This document shows, in pieces, positions 1-12,770 of a DNA stretch of 64,000 bases. Source of the stretch: Acanthosoma haemorrhoidale (lineage: Eukaryota > Arthropoda > Insecta > Hemiptera > Acanthosomatidae); assembly GCA_930367205.1 (NCBI GenBank), contig OV884009.1, forward strand, positions 35,535,841 through 35,599,840, given 5' to 3'. Position 1 is the first letter of the stretch. Every line of letters starts with the position of its first letter. The notes under the pieces are model-generated. The model made no database searches and was not told the DNA's origin. It saw only the letters and a program-made list of their open reading frames with translations. Made by a program: the position numbers and the translations under genes.

Positions 1-2740
1 GCTAGAATAAGGCTAGTTGCTAGAAGATAAAATAATTGCAACATACTTAAAGTTAAATGAAACAAATAAAGCGCCATTCGGAATGGTGTTGAATATTCCT
101 GTAAAATTTCAAATAAATTCCATTTTTTTTGCGACCGCTATAAATTGTAATCAGAGACAGACAGACGAATTATTAAGAAACCATAACTAATAATTTTATT
201 GAAATAAATTACAATTGGTTGATTTAAGGATCAGTGGCTTTGACATATTTCAAGATATTTTTTTTTGTAATAATTAGTACATTTAAATTTTTTTACATAG
301 ATGTATGATCTCAGTAATTTAAAGAAAGCTGAATGTTATTCAAAGATCTAAAAAAGTGAGTTTTAGGTGATCGTAAGTTATGTCAAACATGAGAACTAAA
401 GGTTAAGTAAACTGAAATTGGAACAAATGAAGAGAAACACTAAGATACAAGATAATGGTAAAACATAATTCTGGAAAGTACATATTTCTGGGGGTTGAGT
501 CAAAACAGGAACATTTTAGATAGGTGACAATTTAATGGCTTCAGATATTTTAAAAATAAACAGATACTAGAGAGAATGAAGTTGTGATTGAAGAAAATCT
601 GGATTTGAAGTGGTGAATGAATCGTTGAATTTTGATTGAAGTTCAGATGAACTCACGTGGAGTTAGATTAAGAGAGACACGGTTATTTAATAGTGGATAT
701 TTAATTAGATTAATTTTTCCGGCCAGCATCCTCTTCTTCTCCTCTCTCCTCTGCCTGAAGGTTGAATGAAATGGTGCAGTAGAGAAACGAAAGATGTGAA
801 CTATAAAAGAGTATGCTTCTGATTCAGACAAGAATCTGGAATGTCATACATGTAGGGGCGTCTCTCACATCTTGGCGTAGGCACTTAGTCTTGAAGATCT
901 GGTCATCGGGAAGTGAATGATCCCCGAACAGTAGTTATTAACTATATTGCTTCTTTTAAAGGCATAAATATACGTTACGATTGCTGTAGGATGTAAAGAG
1001 GCAATGTAAAGAGAATCATATTGAAGTCTCCTTATGTTTCCTAAATGCTCACTAAATCATTTAGTAAAAGTTAATTATTTTAATAGACAGTTAATAAATT
1101 TTTATTAATTATATAGTATTCAAAAACACAATTAACATATAAAATGTACGGAAATTATTAATGTTCGCTTATCGAAGCTTATCGGGAATAGATAAACATT
1201 ATTTGATTTATAAGCCAATAGATAAAACGTTTAACTATTTAACGTTTAATAAGGACAAACCATATATTATGAACTATATGAAATTACTGTAGTTATTTAA
1301 CTCTTTATCAGTGTAAATTTAAGATTACATTTTAAATTATAACTTATCTAAAATAAAAAAAAAAGTTAAATTGTTTAAGTACCTAACAAGCATGCCATAA
1401 ACTGTTTTTTTGTTTTTTTTATAAAGAAGATTGGCTTTGTAAATATTATAGAATATTATGACTAGATTAGGGTACAGGGGAAGAAAATGTGGGGCTATGT
1501 AGAAAGTTGTCAAGCACGGGTAAGTTGCTTTAAAGATTACCTATGCTCTAATGGGTCGGGAGAATTCAAGCATAGAGTAGACCGGGAGGGTATTCTCATG
1601 AATTTGAGACCATTACAGCTCCTACTCTTTTTTTCGGTAGGTATTTTTCGTTTATTTTATAATAATTCACGATGGCACTGGTATAAGTCTCATTATTTTA
1701 TCAAATCAAATATATCAAAATTATTTCTGAGATTCACAGTAACCAATACAATGTTTAATTAAGGTTCGAGTTATTGATTTAATTTAAGATAACTAAATTA
1801 TGATTGTAATGATTCTATTATATGGTTTGTAGTATACGAATACTTGTGGGAAGGCCCGGGCTTCAGGCTGACTTTTATTTGAGGGGGATAAGGAGGGGAT
1901 TTACTTAGGTTCAGAATGAAATACGAGCCATTTGAGTAAAAAATAAACAAATCCTGTTATCGAATTTGAAATATAGTTTGTTGGATAACAACTTGGCATT
2001 TTTCATGCTACTCCCTAAGCACCTATTAGCACCCTCTTCCTCCAACGGCTGTGAACTCCGTTTCACTTATCTCTTTATAAGTTACGCTAGTGCCTCGTAG
2101 TGACCATTTCAATCTCGCGCAGAGGTTACACCCTCAAAAACTTGTGATTTTAGTAATGAGTGTAAGTAGTGTTAGTGTGGTTAAAGCCTGTGTCATTGAG
2201 CTGATATTTCATAACTTCTGAAGCCGCATTCATAAGTAAAAAATGTCCTAATTTTTAGGCAACGAGAACAACGAAGAACGTAAAATTATAATTTAAAACT
2301 GGGCTGAAATTACATTTTCGCATAAATTACAGTCTTTATTTGAAAATTAAATAGTTTTTGATATACCTGTCAATGTATTATAGACGGACACATCCACCCT
2401 TATACATGCAAACTCGTAATAACTGATTTGCGCTCTTAGACAACTGCTATACTGGCAATATAATTTTACTACGTCAAGTATGTTATGATATCGGACATTT
2501 ATTGGACTGCTACAACATTACGCATGGCTCAATAAGCTAATTATACTTCGGCATAGTGTTAAAATAAAAACATTTGCCAACTGCCTGGAAAGTGATATGG
2601 AGGAATGAAAGGCGGCAAGTAGCAAAGGGAAGGCTTGTGGGGCACGACATACAACATAATGATTTTATAACAATAATAGTGAACAGTATATTATATGGAT
2701 TGGTGGTTTACAAGTTTCAGAGTATTTTTGAATAGTATGT
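1..2740. other. AT-rich unassigned DNA
   Basis: No open frame here resembles a known protein, and none is long or supported by context. The stretch is AT-rich with many short A and T runs. I see no RNA gene, no clear repeat copy and no promoter that I can defend. Confidence 0.6.
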
Positions 2741-3900
2741 ATATACATTTCCTTACGACATCACGCAGGTCCGTGTCCCCTCATGGGCCACGTGAACTGT
2801 TACTTTAACGTGACTGTGGGGTACTTCGTTGACTGCGTGCATATGCCAGTGCAATTTGAAGTACTGCACTAGTCAGCGCACCTTTCGTCGTAATGGCCCA
2901 CCTGGTATTTTCGTTGATCGTCACTAAGATGGGCCTTTTACTTCCTAAGATATGAATGTTCTTCTTCAATCGTCCGGCGAAGGGGTGGTCGATACTCTTC
3001 CAGACGCTCTCTCTTTACGTTACCTTGGAGGCTTCCTGGAGAAACAAGTCAATTGGAGTGACCACCGTTGGTATCTGGGCCGCTTCAAAGGAAATGGCCT
3101 GATAGGCTCTCGTTACTCACAGCAGTGCTGTTCTCTTCACTAGCATCTGCATCCCGGTCTGTTCCTTATTTCAATCGTTTGTCCCTCCCCAAAGATCCCG
3201 AGGTCATAAGTGGTTACGAGGAACTTGTTGAATATCAGCTCCCTAAGCAGGGGTCGTACTTGTAGTGAGTCCCCATTATGTCTACCCACCCGCAGCCTAT
3301 CCAAATCGTCAAGTCACTCATTAACTATGGTAAAAAGAGTCTATGAGGTGTCCAGGCCTTAACAACTGCGATGCCGAGCTCATCTCTGCGGCAAGGTGTA
3401 GGTCCCAAATAACGGATGGTCACCTCTGATGTTGGCACACCTGGAACAATATTGAACAAGATAGAGAGTTATCGTTACTGTTGGTCTCTACGGAAATTTT
3501 TCAGTTCTCTATGCGAAAAACTGGTGTCATCAATCCAGCCTTGAGATCCCGAGTACGTCAGGGCACTGTACCAACTCTTTTCCAGTTGGTATTGTTATTT
3601 ATTGTAACTGCCTGGCTGGTCCCGCTAAAATCTAGCATTCGGTCCCCCTTCTTGAATTGATAGTGGAGGCACACTCTGTAAGCCAGTCATTGGTGTTGGA
3701 TTCAGCTAGTACCAATCTATTTCCTCTGGCTTTGACAAAGCCCTCAAAGACTTTGAGCAGATCTACCGGATCTCGGACACCTGGAAGTTAGAGGGAGCAG
3801 GCCGCGGTCATAACCCTTCCCCACCCTATGTGGCAGCTTTCTAGGTCCTTGCCACAAAATTGGTCGACACGTTACGTCCTGCGTGGGCTTGCAGAGAACT
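2741..3900 (+). pseudogene. Degenerate LINE-like reverse transcriptase traces (tentative)
   Basis: This tract is GC-richer than its surroundings and reads on the plus strand like a heavily decayed non-LTR retrotransposon. Short peptide traces resemble reverse-transcriptase blocks: SLRYLGGFLE near 3,020, RSRVRQGTVPTLFQL near 3,550-3,590 (compare the RGVRQG...PLLFNL block of LINE reverse transcriptases), and FDKALKDFEQIYRISDTWKL near 3,740-3,790. The traces lie in different frames with stops between them, so no product is expected. Block order is not fully canonical, since the YLG-like trace precedes the RQG-like trace; more than one fragment may be present, or some matches may be chance. Confidence 0.3.
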
Positions 3901-6900
3901 GACTTTTAAAACTAAACAGTATAGCTGTTCTTCAATTCTGAAATTTCAGAAAGGTCCCATTATTTTTTAATGTTGACAAATGTAGCTAGGGGGTGTCCTG
4001 TTCCCATACCTTTGCAATGATTACATTTCAACATATTCTGCTACATTTCAGATCTCTGGATCATATGGTCCACAAAGCACCTAATTTGAAGTTTAATTAT
4101 TTACCAGTATGTTGTACGTAGACTACAACACAACTGCACTCCTGAAAAATAGGAAACTATTGTTACGCACTTGTGGGAATACTACCAATATGGAGTAGCA
4201 TGGCACTTATCTCAAACGAAATATTTAGGTGCAAAAACAAATGCACGTTAATTTTTGTCGTACATTAATTTGTGGTTTCAATGCTGATAGGAAGAAAGAA
4301 ACCACAATCACAGCTATAAACTTAAGAACAATTACAACAAGAAATGAGCTAACACGCACCGGGCCAATGAGATAGAGGCGCGATGGGAAGACTTTGGATG
4401 ATTCAAGAAGCAGAGGAAGAACTAAAACTGTGCCTGCTCTATCAGCTATTGAGGGGAGAGTCCCTTTCAGAGAATTTGCAGATAACAAAGGCTGTTCACA
4501 GCCAACTTCGGGACCAGCTTAGTCTGTCCGACCAGCAACAGCCACCGGGCCCAACTTCCGCACGTTACTCTTTTCCAGTTTCCGGCCGGTTCGGAGATAA
4601 CAATGAGCTAAATCTGTCCTGAGCGTCTCGTATGTGAACCTCTGTCTGCGCTAGTATCCTGAAGGCCCGGGTTCTAAAAGTAATCGAAAAAATAAACTTT
4701 CCTGCAGGATCAACGTTAGAAGAGTTGCAAGATGAAGTTGCATGGTCTCCTGGATGGAGTAAACCAACGAAGAATCACAAGTGCCGATCGCAATTCAATG
4801 CATCTTGATTACATAGAATTTTTTTTAAACAATTCAATTTAAAATATTGAAGAAATGGTAAGTAAAAGATAAAGTATAACATGCAACACTTTGCATTACC
4901 AAAGTTATTTATTTGCATTATATTACATAGGTACTGTAGTAACAAACAAAATAAATAAGGGGTAAGCGTGGTTGGTGCTAGGTTATGGTTTGCTTTAGAG
5001 AATTCACTACTTCATTATTCGAGCAGCTACTGCTTTATCCCCACGAGGCTATGTGGGCCTTGACGATACCCATCCCAAAATATCCTTTTTGGAACCAATA
5101 ATTTAGCCTGGGTTTCAAGAGGTCAGCTTGTTATCCACACTCTTACAGTCGAATCGTTTTGTACGGCTCATGATCTAAGAATGGATTTTACTACTTGAAA
5201 TTGTTCAAAATTTCTAAGTAATGAAAAACAAAAATAAGTCTCCGACAAAAGTGATTATACGATTATTTTATTTATTTAAAACCAAGAAAAATGAGGTTTT
5301 AACCGAAGGCGAGTTTATTCATGTTCATGCTACACAGGTGAGTTTCTTCAGGTGGCAGGCAAATAACGATTACCAAGCTGGACATATTACGAAACCAATT
5401 TTTTCACGAGGAAACAAGCAGGGTATTTCTTGCCCACTTTGTCACAACGACCAGATTCCCATGATCCACATGGTAAACTAAATACGAGGTAAAAAGACCT
5501 TGCTGGTGATTCCGGAATGAGAGGATCTCATTTTTCAGGTGGCTTCAGAGATAGGATGGATCACTTGAATAAAGCAAGCGAATGACTATCAATGTGTTGG
5601 GGAGATCGATTGGCCCTGACTCGTCAACAAATGATACAAGATATAGGAAAAAAAAGAGAAAATTTTGACAATGTACAACAATCTGAAGTGGAACAAGCTA
5701 AAATGTGTTACAACTGGCAGAGAAAGACATAGGCACAATACAGAGGAAGGATTCGTGCAGTGAGTATTTGAGTCATATGTCTATTTTTAGTGATATTTTT
5801 CTGGAGGTACTGTTTGAGAAATATTTGGACTTGTCGTAGGAGAGTTAGCCAGTTTGGGAAAATTTGTTCGCCAAAAACAAATTCCATTCCAGTTGTATTC
5901 CAAACAATTGCAATATGTTATTTTATTTATAATTACTTTTATTACCGAGGGATATTTTGTTTAGTGAATTTATTTTATTATTATTTCTCACATAGGGCTA
6001 AACGTAAGGAGTATATTTACAGAAATTTGGGGCTTGCCCCTTGGCACACAGAAAATATTTACTATTTGTCCCTTGTTTGCGAACCCTTTCTGGAGACTAC
6101 TTGAGCGTGTATTGTGGTGGTACTACTACAATAAAATATGGAATATTTCCATTTTGTTTTTAACTTTCATATCGAGGATATTATTATAATATAATAGGAT
6201 TATTACTTTTCTTCTACCGTCTTTTATCATTACATATACCATTGAGGAGTCCATTCAACGGATAAATGAAACCTAATGAACAGATATACAAGGGTTTAAA
6301 AAAAAGAAAAAACCAAATCCTGAAAATGGGGGCCCTTGTTAAAAAGGCAATTCTAAAAAAACATACTTAAAAATTCTTTTTTTCTCATAAAAGATAATTT
6401 AGTATATATGTTTTTTCCCCCAAAACAAAATATTATCTTTTCGACTTATGCTGAGAAATTAAGCTTTATAAATACAATAACAAGCCATATTGCAACGTTT
6501 GGTCTTCAAGTTTACTTTTAGGTTTGAAGTTAACTTGATAGTTTTCATTTTCAATTTTATTATTTTCTGATTAGAAATTTTTTTTTGGAAAACAGAATCA
6601 TCCGATAAATAAGAGAGAAAAGGGTATCATTTTGAGCGTACGAGCAAGCGTAAAGGTTTGATGAACACTTGCTTTGCGACGCCAATGACTGACTCCCCAG
6701 CTGCACTAACTTGCTCTAATCAAGTTACCTTAATTGAATATGGCTGGCCCAATCACCAACTAGAAATTTAATTACACAAGAGCATCTAAACAACCCTTAT
6801 TTAGCCTTTATTGCCCTTTTCCAGGTGGGTTACATTTCACGGGTCGTTTACTGGCCAAGCTACTAATTTTTATGGTAAAAAGGTATAGAATCATTTCTTT

Positions 6901-7600
6901 TGTCAAAAGGTAATTAATTAGTATCATGTTTTTTCTGTATGCATGTTTTACGTTAGCAGATGTCAAAACAATTATTGATATATTTTGCAAGATGTAAAAT
7001 TATGTAAATTACATGTTTGTTAAGTTTTAACATTGAATGTAATATATTTTCCTTGTTGAGCATAATGAAAAAAATGGCCATTTTTCCTTGTTTATAAATT
7101 TCAATTTATTTTTGATTGACAACATTTTATAAGGTTTTATAATATAATAAAGCTAATTTTCTCCGTCTATAGTGGTTCAATGAATACTTTTTTTTTTAGT
7201 TTGCGCTTTAATGACTGGGATTGCACACATTCTCGTTGTAAATGTAATAGTAAATAAGTATGTACATATACATGATTGAATAAATAATAAGTCATTGTGA
7301 AACGTAATAAAAATTTTTAAAAATATAGCTAAATAGGGATTAACCATTTTATTCTATTGTTTTATGCGCTAGTTAAGGAGATAATTTGGTAATAGTAAAT
7401 AAAACGATGCAACTATAAAACAGCATTATAAAATTATTTGACTCAATGTATGATTCTCTAGCTTAAGCCTAACCTGGTTATCATCGTGTAGAAAGTAACT
7501 GAGTTATTAAATCAGAATTAGAAAAGTCAAATATCTAAAAACCACAAATAACCACAAGTAACCAGTAACTTATACTGAGATTACACTGAGTCATTAAATT
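3901..7600. other. Unassigned DNA with short orphan ORFs
   Basis: No recognisable gene. Plus-strand ORFs of 79 codons (4,383-4,622) and 86 codons (5,221-5,481) exist but match no family I know, and both could be chance. A short inverted repeat (GTGGTTTC ... GAAACCAC) sits at about 4,273-4,306. The rest is AT-rich. Confidence 0.5.
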
Positions 7601-7631
7601 GGGCTTAGAAAGAGCACTGAAATTTGACTTC

Positions 7632-7697
7632 TACATATATATATATATATATATATGTAGAAGGATAGGAATATCCTATATATATATATATATATAC
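7632..7697. repeat. (AT)n microsatellite pair with palindromic flank
   Basis: Two AT dinucleotide runs (about 7,637-7,657 and 7,678-7,695) are separated by about 20 bases. The first is bracketed by CTACA...TGTAG, so the tract is a near-perfect palindrome able to form a cruciform. It looks like an ordinary microsatellite. Confidence 0.85.
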
Positions 7698-7699
7698 AA

Positions 7700-8768
7700 G
7701 TGACTTCTTTGGCCAATGAGAGTGAGCCAGGCGGTGTTGAAGAGGGAAAGGTTAGTTCACACCTATCTTTAAAAGGACGTACTCCCATCCATAGTGATCG
7801 GTTATTTAAAAAATTTTTATGTGGGAGACCTGGTGATTGGCAGTTTCTCCAATCATGTCCTGAGCGACTTGCAATTTTACAAAATAAAGAAGTTCCTAGT
7901 TTTTTTCTATTCTATATGTATATATTTTGTTAATATTTGCTTTAGGCTATAACCTAGACAAATATCGAGAACTTTGGTATAAGACCTATACGAACCATAC
8001 TGATGAATGACGATTTCAAATACAGGTCAGTTCCGATACGAAGCTCACTACCGGCCTTGTTGTAAGCTGTACTAATCTCCTGTAAGCTATAATGATTGAT
8101 ACGAAACGTTAGGATATAGAGCAGAGACCGCTGAAGATCCCCCACCAATCAAAATGACTGTAACAATCGCAGCTCATTACCATTATTAACAAAGATGAGT
8201 TATGGGAGCGCTGGCGGTGACCACTATGGCACTGTTTGGGCCAGATCTCCTATGGCAGTTTAACATGGCATTAGTCTTGTCTCTTTGTTCAGACGCCTCC
8301 CCTATTCACCCCATCTCAATGGAGATAAGGGATTTTATGTGAGGCATTAGCTGGGCTAGGGGAGTTATGATCTAGCGTAGCGTCCACATCCTATCCGATT
8401 CCAGAAATACATCTCAGGATAAGACTCATTTATGTTTCATATTTTATATCATCGTTAAAGAAATCAATGAGCATAATGAAGGTAATTTTTAACGATATAA
8501 CGTTATCAAAAACAGGCTTTTTCTGTATTTTACCTTTTTTCTGTATTTTTTTTTTTTTTTGCAAAATAGCTCCCTTAGCTCTCACTTTAAATTACAACTC
8601 AATATTCCTGAAAGATTATTTACATAATATAACTAACTAACGTTCCATTATAGCTATTTCATTCTACCAAAAACAATTCAATGGATTTTGAGAATTCCTA
8701 GAATTTACTTTTGAGATTTCAGCTCTCTTGTTATTTTCCAATTGATTTCACATACAGTAAAAGGTGCC
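7700..8768. other. Unassigned DNA
   Basis: Nothing recognisable. ORFs of 64-77 codons are present on both strands, but they overlap each other and lack any familiar motif. A T-rich run lies near 8,548-8,561. Confidence 0.5.
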
Positions 8769-8993
8769 GTATATTCATGGCTGTATGTAACTTCGTGACC
8801 GAACATTAGTGGCCGTTCATTCGGTTCGTTCATTCGTGACTGAACATTTATGGCTAAACATTAGTGACCAGTGATCCGAGGCTGTACATTAGTAGCCAGT
8901 CATTCGTGGCTGTACGTTCGAGGTTGTACGATTGTGACCGAACATTCGTGACTAGACGTTCGAGGTCAACAGTCGTGCCCGTACACTGAACGC
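8769..8993. repeat. Degenerate 14-bp minisatellite, copy 1
   Basis: About 15-16 consecutive units with a period of 14 bases (a few are 13, one is longer). Typical units are GTACATTAGTAGCC, AGTCATTCGTGGCT, GTACGTTCGAGGTT and GAACATTCGTGACT; the shared core is ACATTcGTGgC. Units differ by several substitutions while the period holds. The segment just upstream (about 8,735-8,768) resembles that upstream of the array at 10.2 kb, so the two arrays are probably parts of copies of one dispersed element. No coding role is suggested. Confidence 0.8.
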
Positions 8994-10190
8994 CGCACAC
9001 ATGTTTATAATATATCCTTTTCAAACAGATTACTATTAACAACGCTGTGGCACTGTTTCGTTGTTACACAAACCACACAACGGAAATAGTTTTTGTTAAT
9101 TGGTAATGGGAGATCAAAACCACAAGACTTTGCTAGTACTATGAAACATATAAAGAAGGCCAAGACCTATCATGGGTTGTAGCGCCAAAGTGATAAACGT
9201 TCTTGCAACATTATCCAAGCCGTTTAGGAGCCAAACTTTTTGAAATGTGAGAATTCAATTTGATCATCATTAATAATACGTCAAGCTTGCATGCTATAAA
9301 GTTTATTTGAAGATATTTACATCCCTCCACATCTGTTTAGATGTAAATCCCCACCCTTCTGGATAGGCAGAAATATGCCTGGAGGGTGATTAATGAGAAA
9401 ATTCATCACTATTGTTTAGTACCAATATACCAATGGATGACATAACCCAAACTTCCCGATTTCTTGCACCCTCAACAGTAATAAATTAATCCCCCCCCCC
9501 GTCATACAATCAATCTCAACCAAGGTAAGAAATATTTTAGCGGGAAAACGTCGTCGACCCAATTGCAGATAACATAATCGGCAGATTACGTTTGGGCCTG
9601 GCCTTCGGCAACTTCTTCAGACTTTCTTTCGTCGCTATCTTTGGGCCCTCTCTGTGCCCGGGAGGGGGATGACGAATTAAGGAGGGATTCCGGCTAAGCC
9701 CCTCGCCCTCCCAATTCGCACTGATTGGGAAAGACATCATCTCCTCCCACCCTCCAATAGAAAAAAAAATCAGCCCTGAGAAGAAGGTTTAAACGCACTG
9801 TATGTAAGAAAAAAACGTAAAAAAAAACCAAGGGAAGGTTGATAAGGAAAGCTGTGGTTAATACCCCACGGGCGGTTTCCTTGGTAAACACACCCTCCCC
9901 CAACAGCTTCCAAGCGATGTGCTGTGAATACACTGGGAATCACTTTACAGCCACGCCATAACAAGGTATTGTAATATCATCCAGGTTTTTTCTCGCCTAG
10001 TACAACGCATGGGCTAATAATTCACCTACGCAAAGATTTTGAACTATCAAATTGTAATTGAACTAAGCGTCTGTTTCCTTGCTAGTTTTGCCATATTAGA
10101 TCAAACATTTTTATAAAACATTTGGTTTTAGGTCACTTGAATTAATTTTCCGTTCAATATCACATAAAGTAAATGGTGCCTTATTCATGA
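8994..10190. other. Unassigned DNA
   Basis: No gene recognised. An imperfect inverted repeat (CACCCTTC ... GGAGGGTG) lies near 9,350-9,390 and a run of about 10 C near 9,491. A GC-richer block at 9,540-9,960 holds overlapping minus-strand ORFs of 64-79 codons with no familiar motif. Confidence 0.5.
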
Positions 10191-10194
10191 ACGA

Positions 10195-10405
10195 TTCATC
10201 TTTGTATGTTATTACCTGGATGTACATTTGTGTCAGAACATTAATGATCAATCATCCGCTGCTGCGGATTGCCGTATACAATACGATGATGACCATTGGG
10301 TGTCATGCCATATACAATACTAATGTATGCATTTGTCGACGAACATTCGGTTCGAACATTCTTTGTTTCACGTTTGTGGCAGTACATTAGTGGCCAGTCA
10401 TATGT
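10195..10405. repeat. Degenerate 14-bp minisatellite, copy 2
   Basis: The same unit as the 8.8 kb array in a more decayed state, for example GTACATTTGTGTCA, GAACATTAATGATC, GAACATTCGGTTC and GTACATTAGTGGCC. The upstream flank (about 10,140-10,190: TTTTCC, then a CACATAAAGTAAATGGTGCC-like stretch, then ATTCATG) parallels the upstream flank of copy 1. Both arrays have the same orientation, about 1.4 kb apart. Confidence 0.7.
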
Positions 10406-10689
10406 TGGGGTCGTATTATAAACTAGATTGGATTTTAGGATATGTATATATAGTGGTAGAGCCAACGGAATACTGTTGCCATACTTGGTGTGAGGAGCTA
10501 TTGTGGTTAGCACGTGGTTACCGCTAAACCTTGAATTATTTAACCGTATTTGTTAATTCTGTATTTAAAACTCATCTTTACGAGGTTGATTCAACGCAGA
10601 AAAGACAAACGCCCCAAAAACTTTTCGATGTGCCGCGGATTGACCCATGGTCTCCACAGTTAGAAGTCAGCTAACAACGGTATTAGAAC

Positions 10690-11000
10690 AATTTAATATC
10701 TAATTCTGATTAGGGGTAGTGGCTTCGCGATCTATTTTGAAAGAAAATGTAAGCCATGAGGTACTGGCATTCCCACTCATGTGCTGAGCACCTGTGGCTC
10801 TCCTACCCTCTCTCTGGTCTAAGTTAATGGCGAAACGGCCTGAGAGGGAGGTCGAAGGTTCCACCAACTTGTGAGGGGAACTTTCTTGGAAGTTGTGGAG
10901 GTAGAACTCCTGGGCTGGGTGTGTATGTATATATTGTATGAACGTTGGGATTTTCATTATGAACGAATGAATTCTTACATCCCAGTTAATAATGGTGTAC
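10690..11000 (+). mobile_element. LINE-C 3' end (ORF terminus plus 3' UTR)
   Basis: At about 10,718-10,738 the codons TGG CTT CGC GAT CTA TTT TGA read W-L-R-D-L-F-stop. This matches the W-P-R-D-Q-L-stop ending of the LINE reverse transcriptase at 63.8 kb, and the WPRDLL-like ending is familiar from Jockey-group LINEs. The following bases also match the 63.8 kb copy: ATGTAAGYCAT, then a CTCCCTCTC-type pyrimidine tract, then GGGAACTTT, then GTGTGTATGTATA. The upstream coding frame is decayed (a TAG immediately precedes the W codon). The overlapping ORFs at 10,700-11,095 are therefore probably shadows of a LINE 3' UTR. Confidence 0.5.
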
Positions 11001-12064
11001 AATCAAATTGTATTTTTTCAAACAAAGGTCTTATAATAATAAGAGAACCCATGGCCATACTCATTGACATACTCATTAAATTAGGAATGTCCTAACATAA
11101 AGGGAGAAAGGTCGATCCTCAAACCATTAGGACTAATCGTACACTCCAGAACGTCGTCGCCGATACCCTCCGACCTGACTACTGTGGATAACCCACGCCG
11201 AAACTTATATAGCCTTCGGAACACGTGGCCCACAACTTGATAAGCCCGACCCGCAACGTTCTTAAAGTTGCCGCAACTGATTAGCAACTTGGGCAGCATT
11301 ATCCCCCAATCCTGTGACAGATATAACTTATGGAGTCGCAGTCGGACTTCGTGTATGTGCTTATCCCGAGGCCATCTACAATGCCATGGTTAATTCATGC
11401 ACTTGTGTGTATATTATGGACAGCTCGCATAGCTGTAAACCTTTTAATAGCCCCTAGCCCTCTTTTAGTCAAGCACGCCTAAATATGCTTATAAAAAAGA
11501 TATGTTAAAAAATATTTGCATAGCTGGATATTTTTTCATGATTGATATTTTTCACAATCAAATTTTGAGCATCAATAACTAAGTTAATTCCAATAATAAA
11601 ATCTACGAAAACGAAATTATGAACGTATAAAAAGAAGGACCACGTCCCAATAATTGCATCGTGCGAGGTTTAAATACTTAAATTGTCGTGAAGAAATGTT
11701 TTGGCATTTTTGCCCAGAAATAATTAATTCATGTCGTAAATCATCTTGTTCTCTTAGAATCAACTTTTTACACATAAAAACAATTACATGTACATATAAA
11801 TATTCACGTAAAATGTATTGAGTGTATATTGTGTTTTTTTTATATCGTAAACTTATTTTTTGGAATATATTAACATTACCATGTAAAATGTTAAAGAATA
11901 CATTTTCTGTAATTTTTCCCCATGATTCCGGTTATTTCATTTTATGCATCCACTAGTTGAGGAGTAATTTTGCTATATAAAAAAAAAGGATATAGCAATA
12001 ATAGTTAGATATTGTAAACTTGATTCATTTATCTTTTTTTCTGGTGGTATCTCTAGACTAATAT
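11001..12064. other. Unassigned AT-rich DNA
   Basis: No gene or repeat recognised. A GC-richer patch at 11,100-11,420 contains a 72-codon minus-strand ORF without a familiar motif; the rest is very AT-rich. Confidence 0.5.
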
Positions 12065-12770
12065 TCTATCTGTGGTAATCATTGGCTAAAAGAATGATTA
12101 GAAAGCAAGGAGGTGAGAACCGAAGACGGATTAGACGCTTATGACGTCTGAAAACCACTCCAAAACAGAACACTAAAATCTATATTTGTTCTGAGAGTAC
12201 ACAACATGTTGCTTTTTGGATTGTCAGAACACTCTTTTGTCCTGCTAATCTCAAGTATACTGGAGTGTTCCACCACCATAATAAGGAATCGGCCCCTAAA
12301 GGCCTAAGGGTAGCAACCCCTTGGTACCGGAACAGGCCATAAAACTCTATACATGCGATTTTAACTTAAAAACCAATTAAATTATCCTACTTAAGTAAGT
12401 TTGATTAGCATTCTCTTACAATATACATGATTAGTCTAAAAATATTTGAAATTAACTGAACTTTTACAATCTTACGACTTACGACAAAAAAAAGTTCCCC
12501 GTATCTGTTTGAAAGTATACTATCATCCATCGGGCTCGTTAACGATTAGTCCTTATTTGTTCTGACATAATTGTCTTCAACTCATGCTTTTTGTTGTCCC
12601 TATCTAATGGATGACTAGAAAATCGTGTCAAAAGCGTATCAGACGAACAGAACCAAACATCTGTTGAAAGTGAAATCAGTCCAACTCCAGCTTAAAATAT
12701 TGATTCAATTATGATAATTAACCCCAGGCATATTGGAGAGTTATTGAATGTGAGTCGCTGAGGGACCGCC

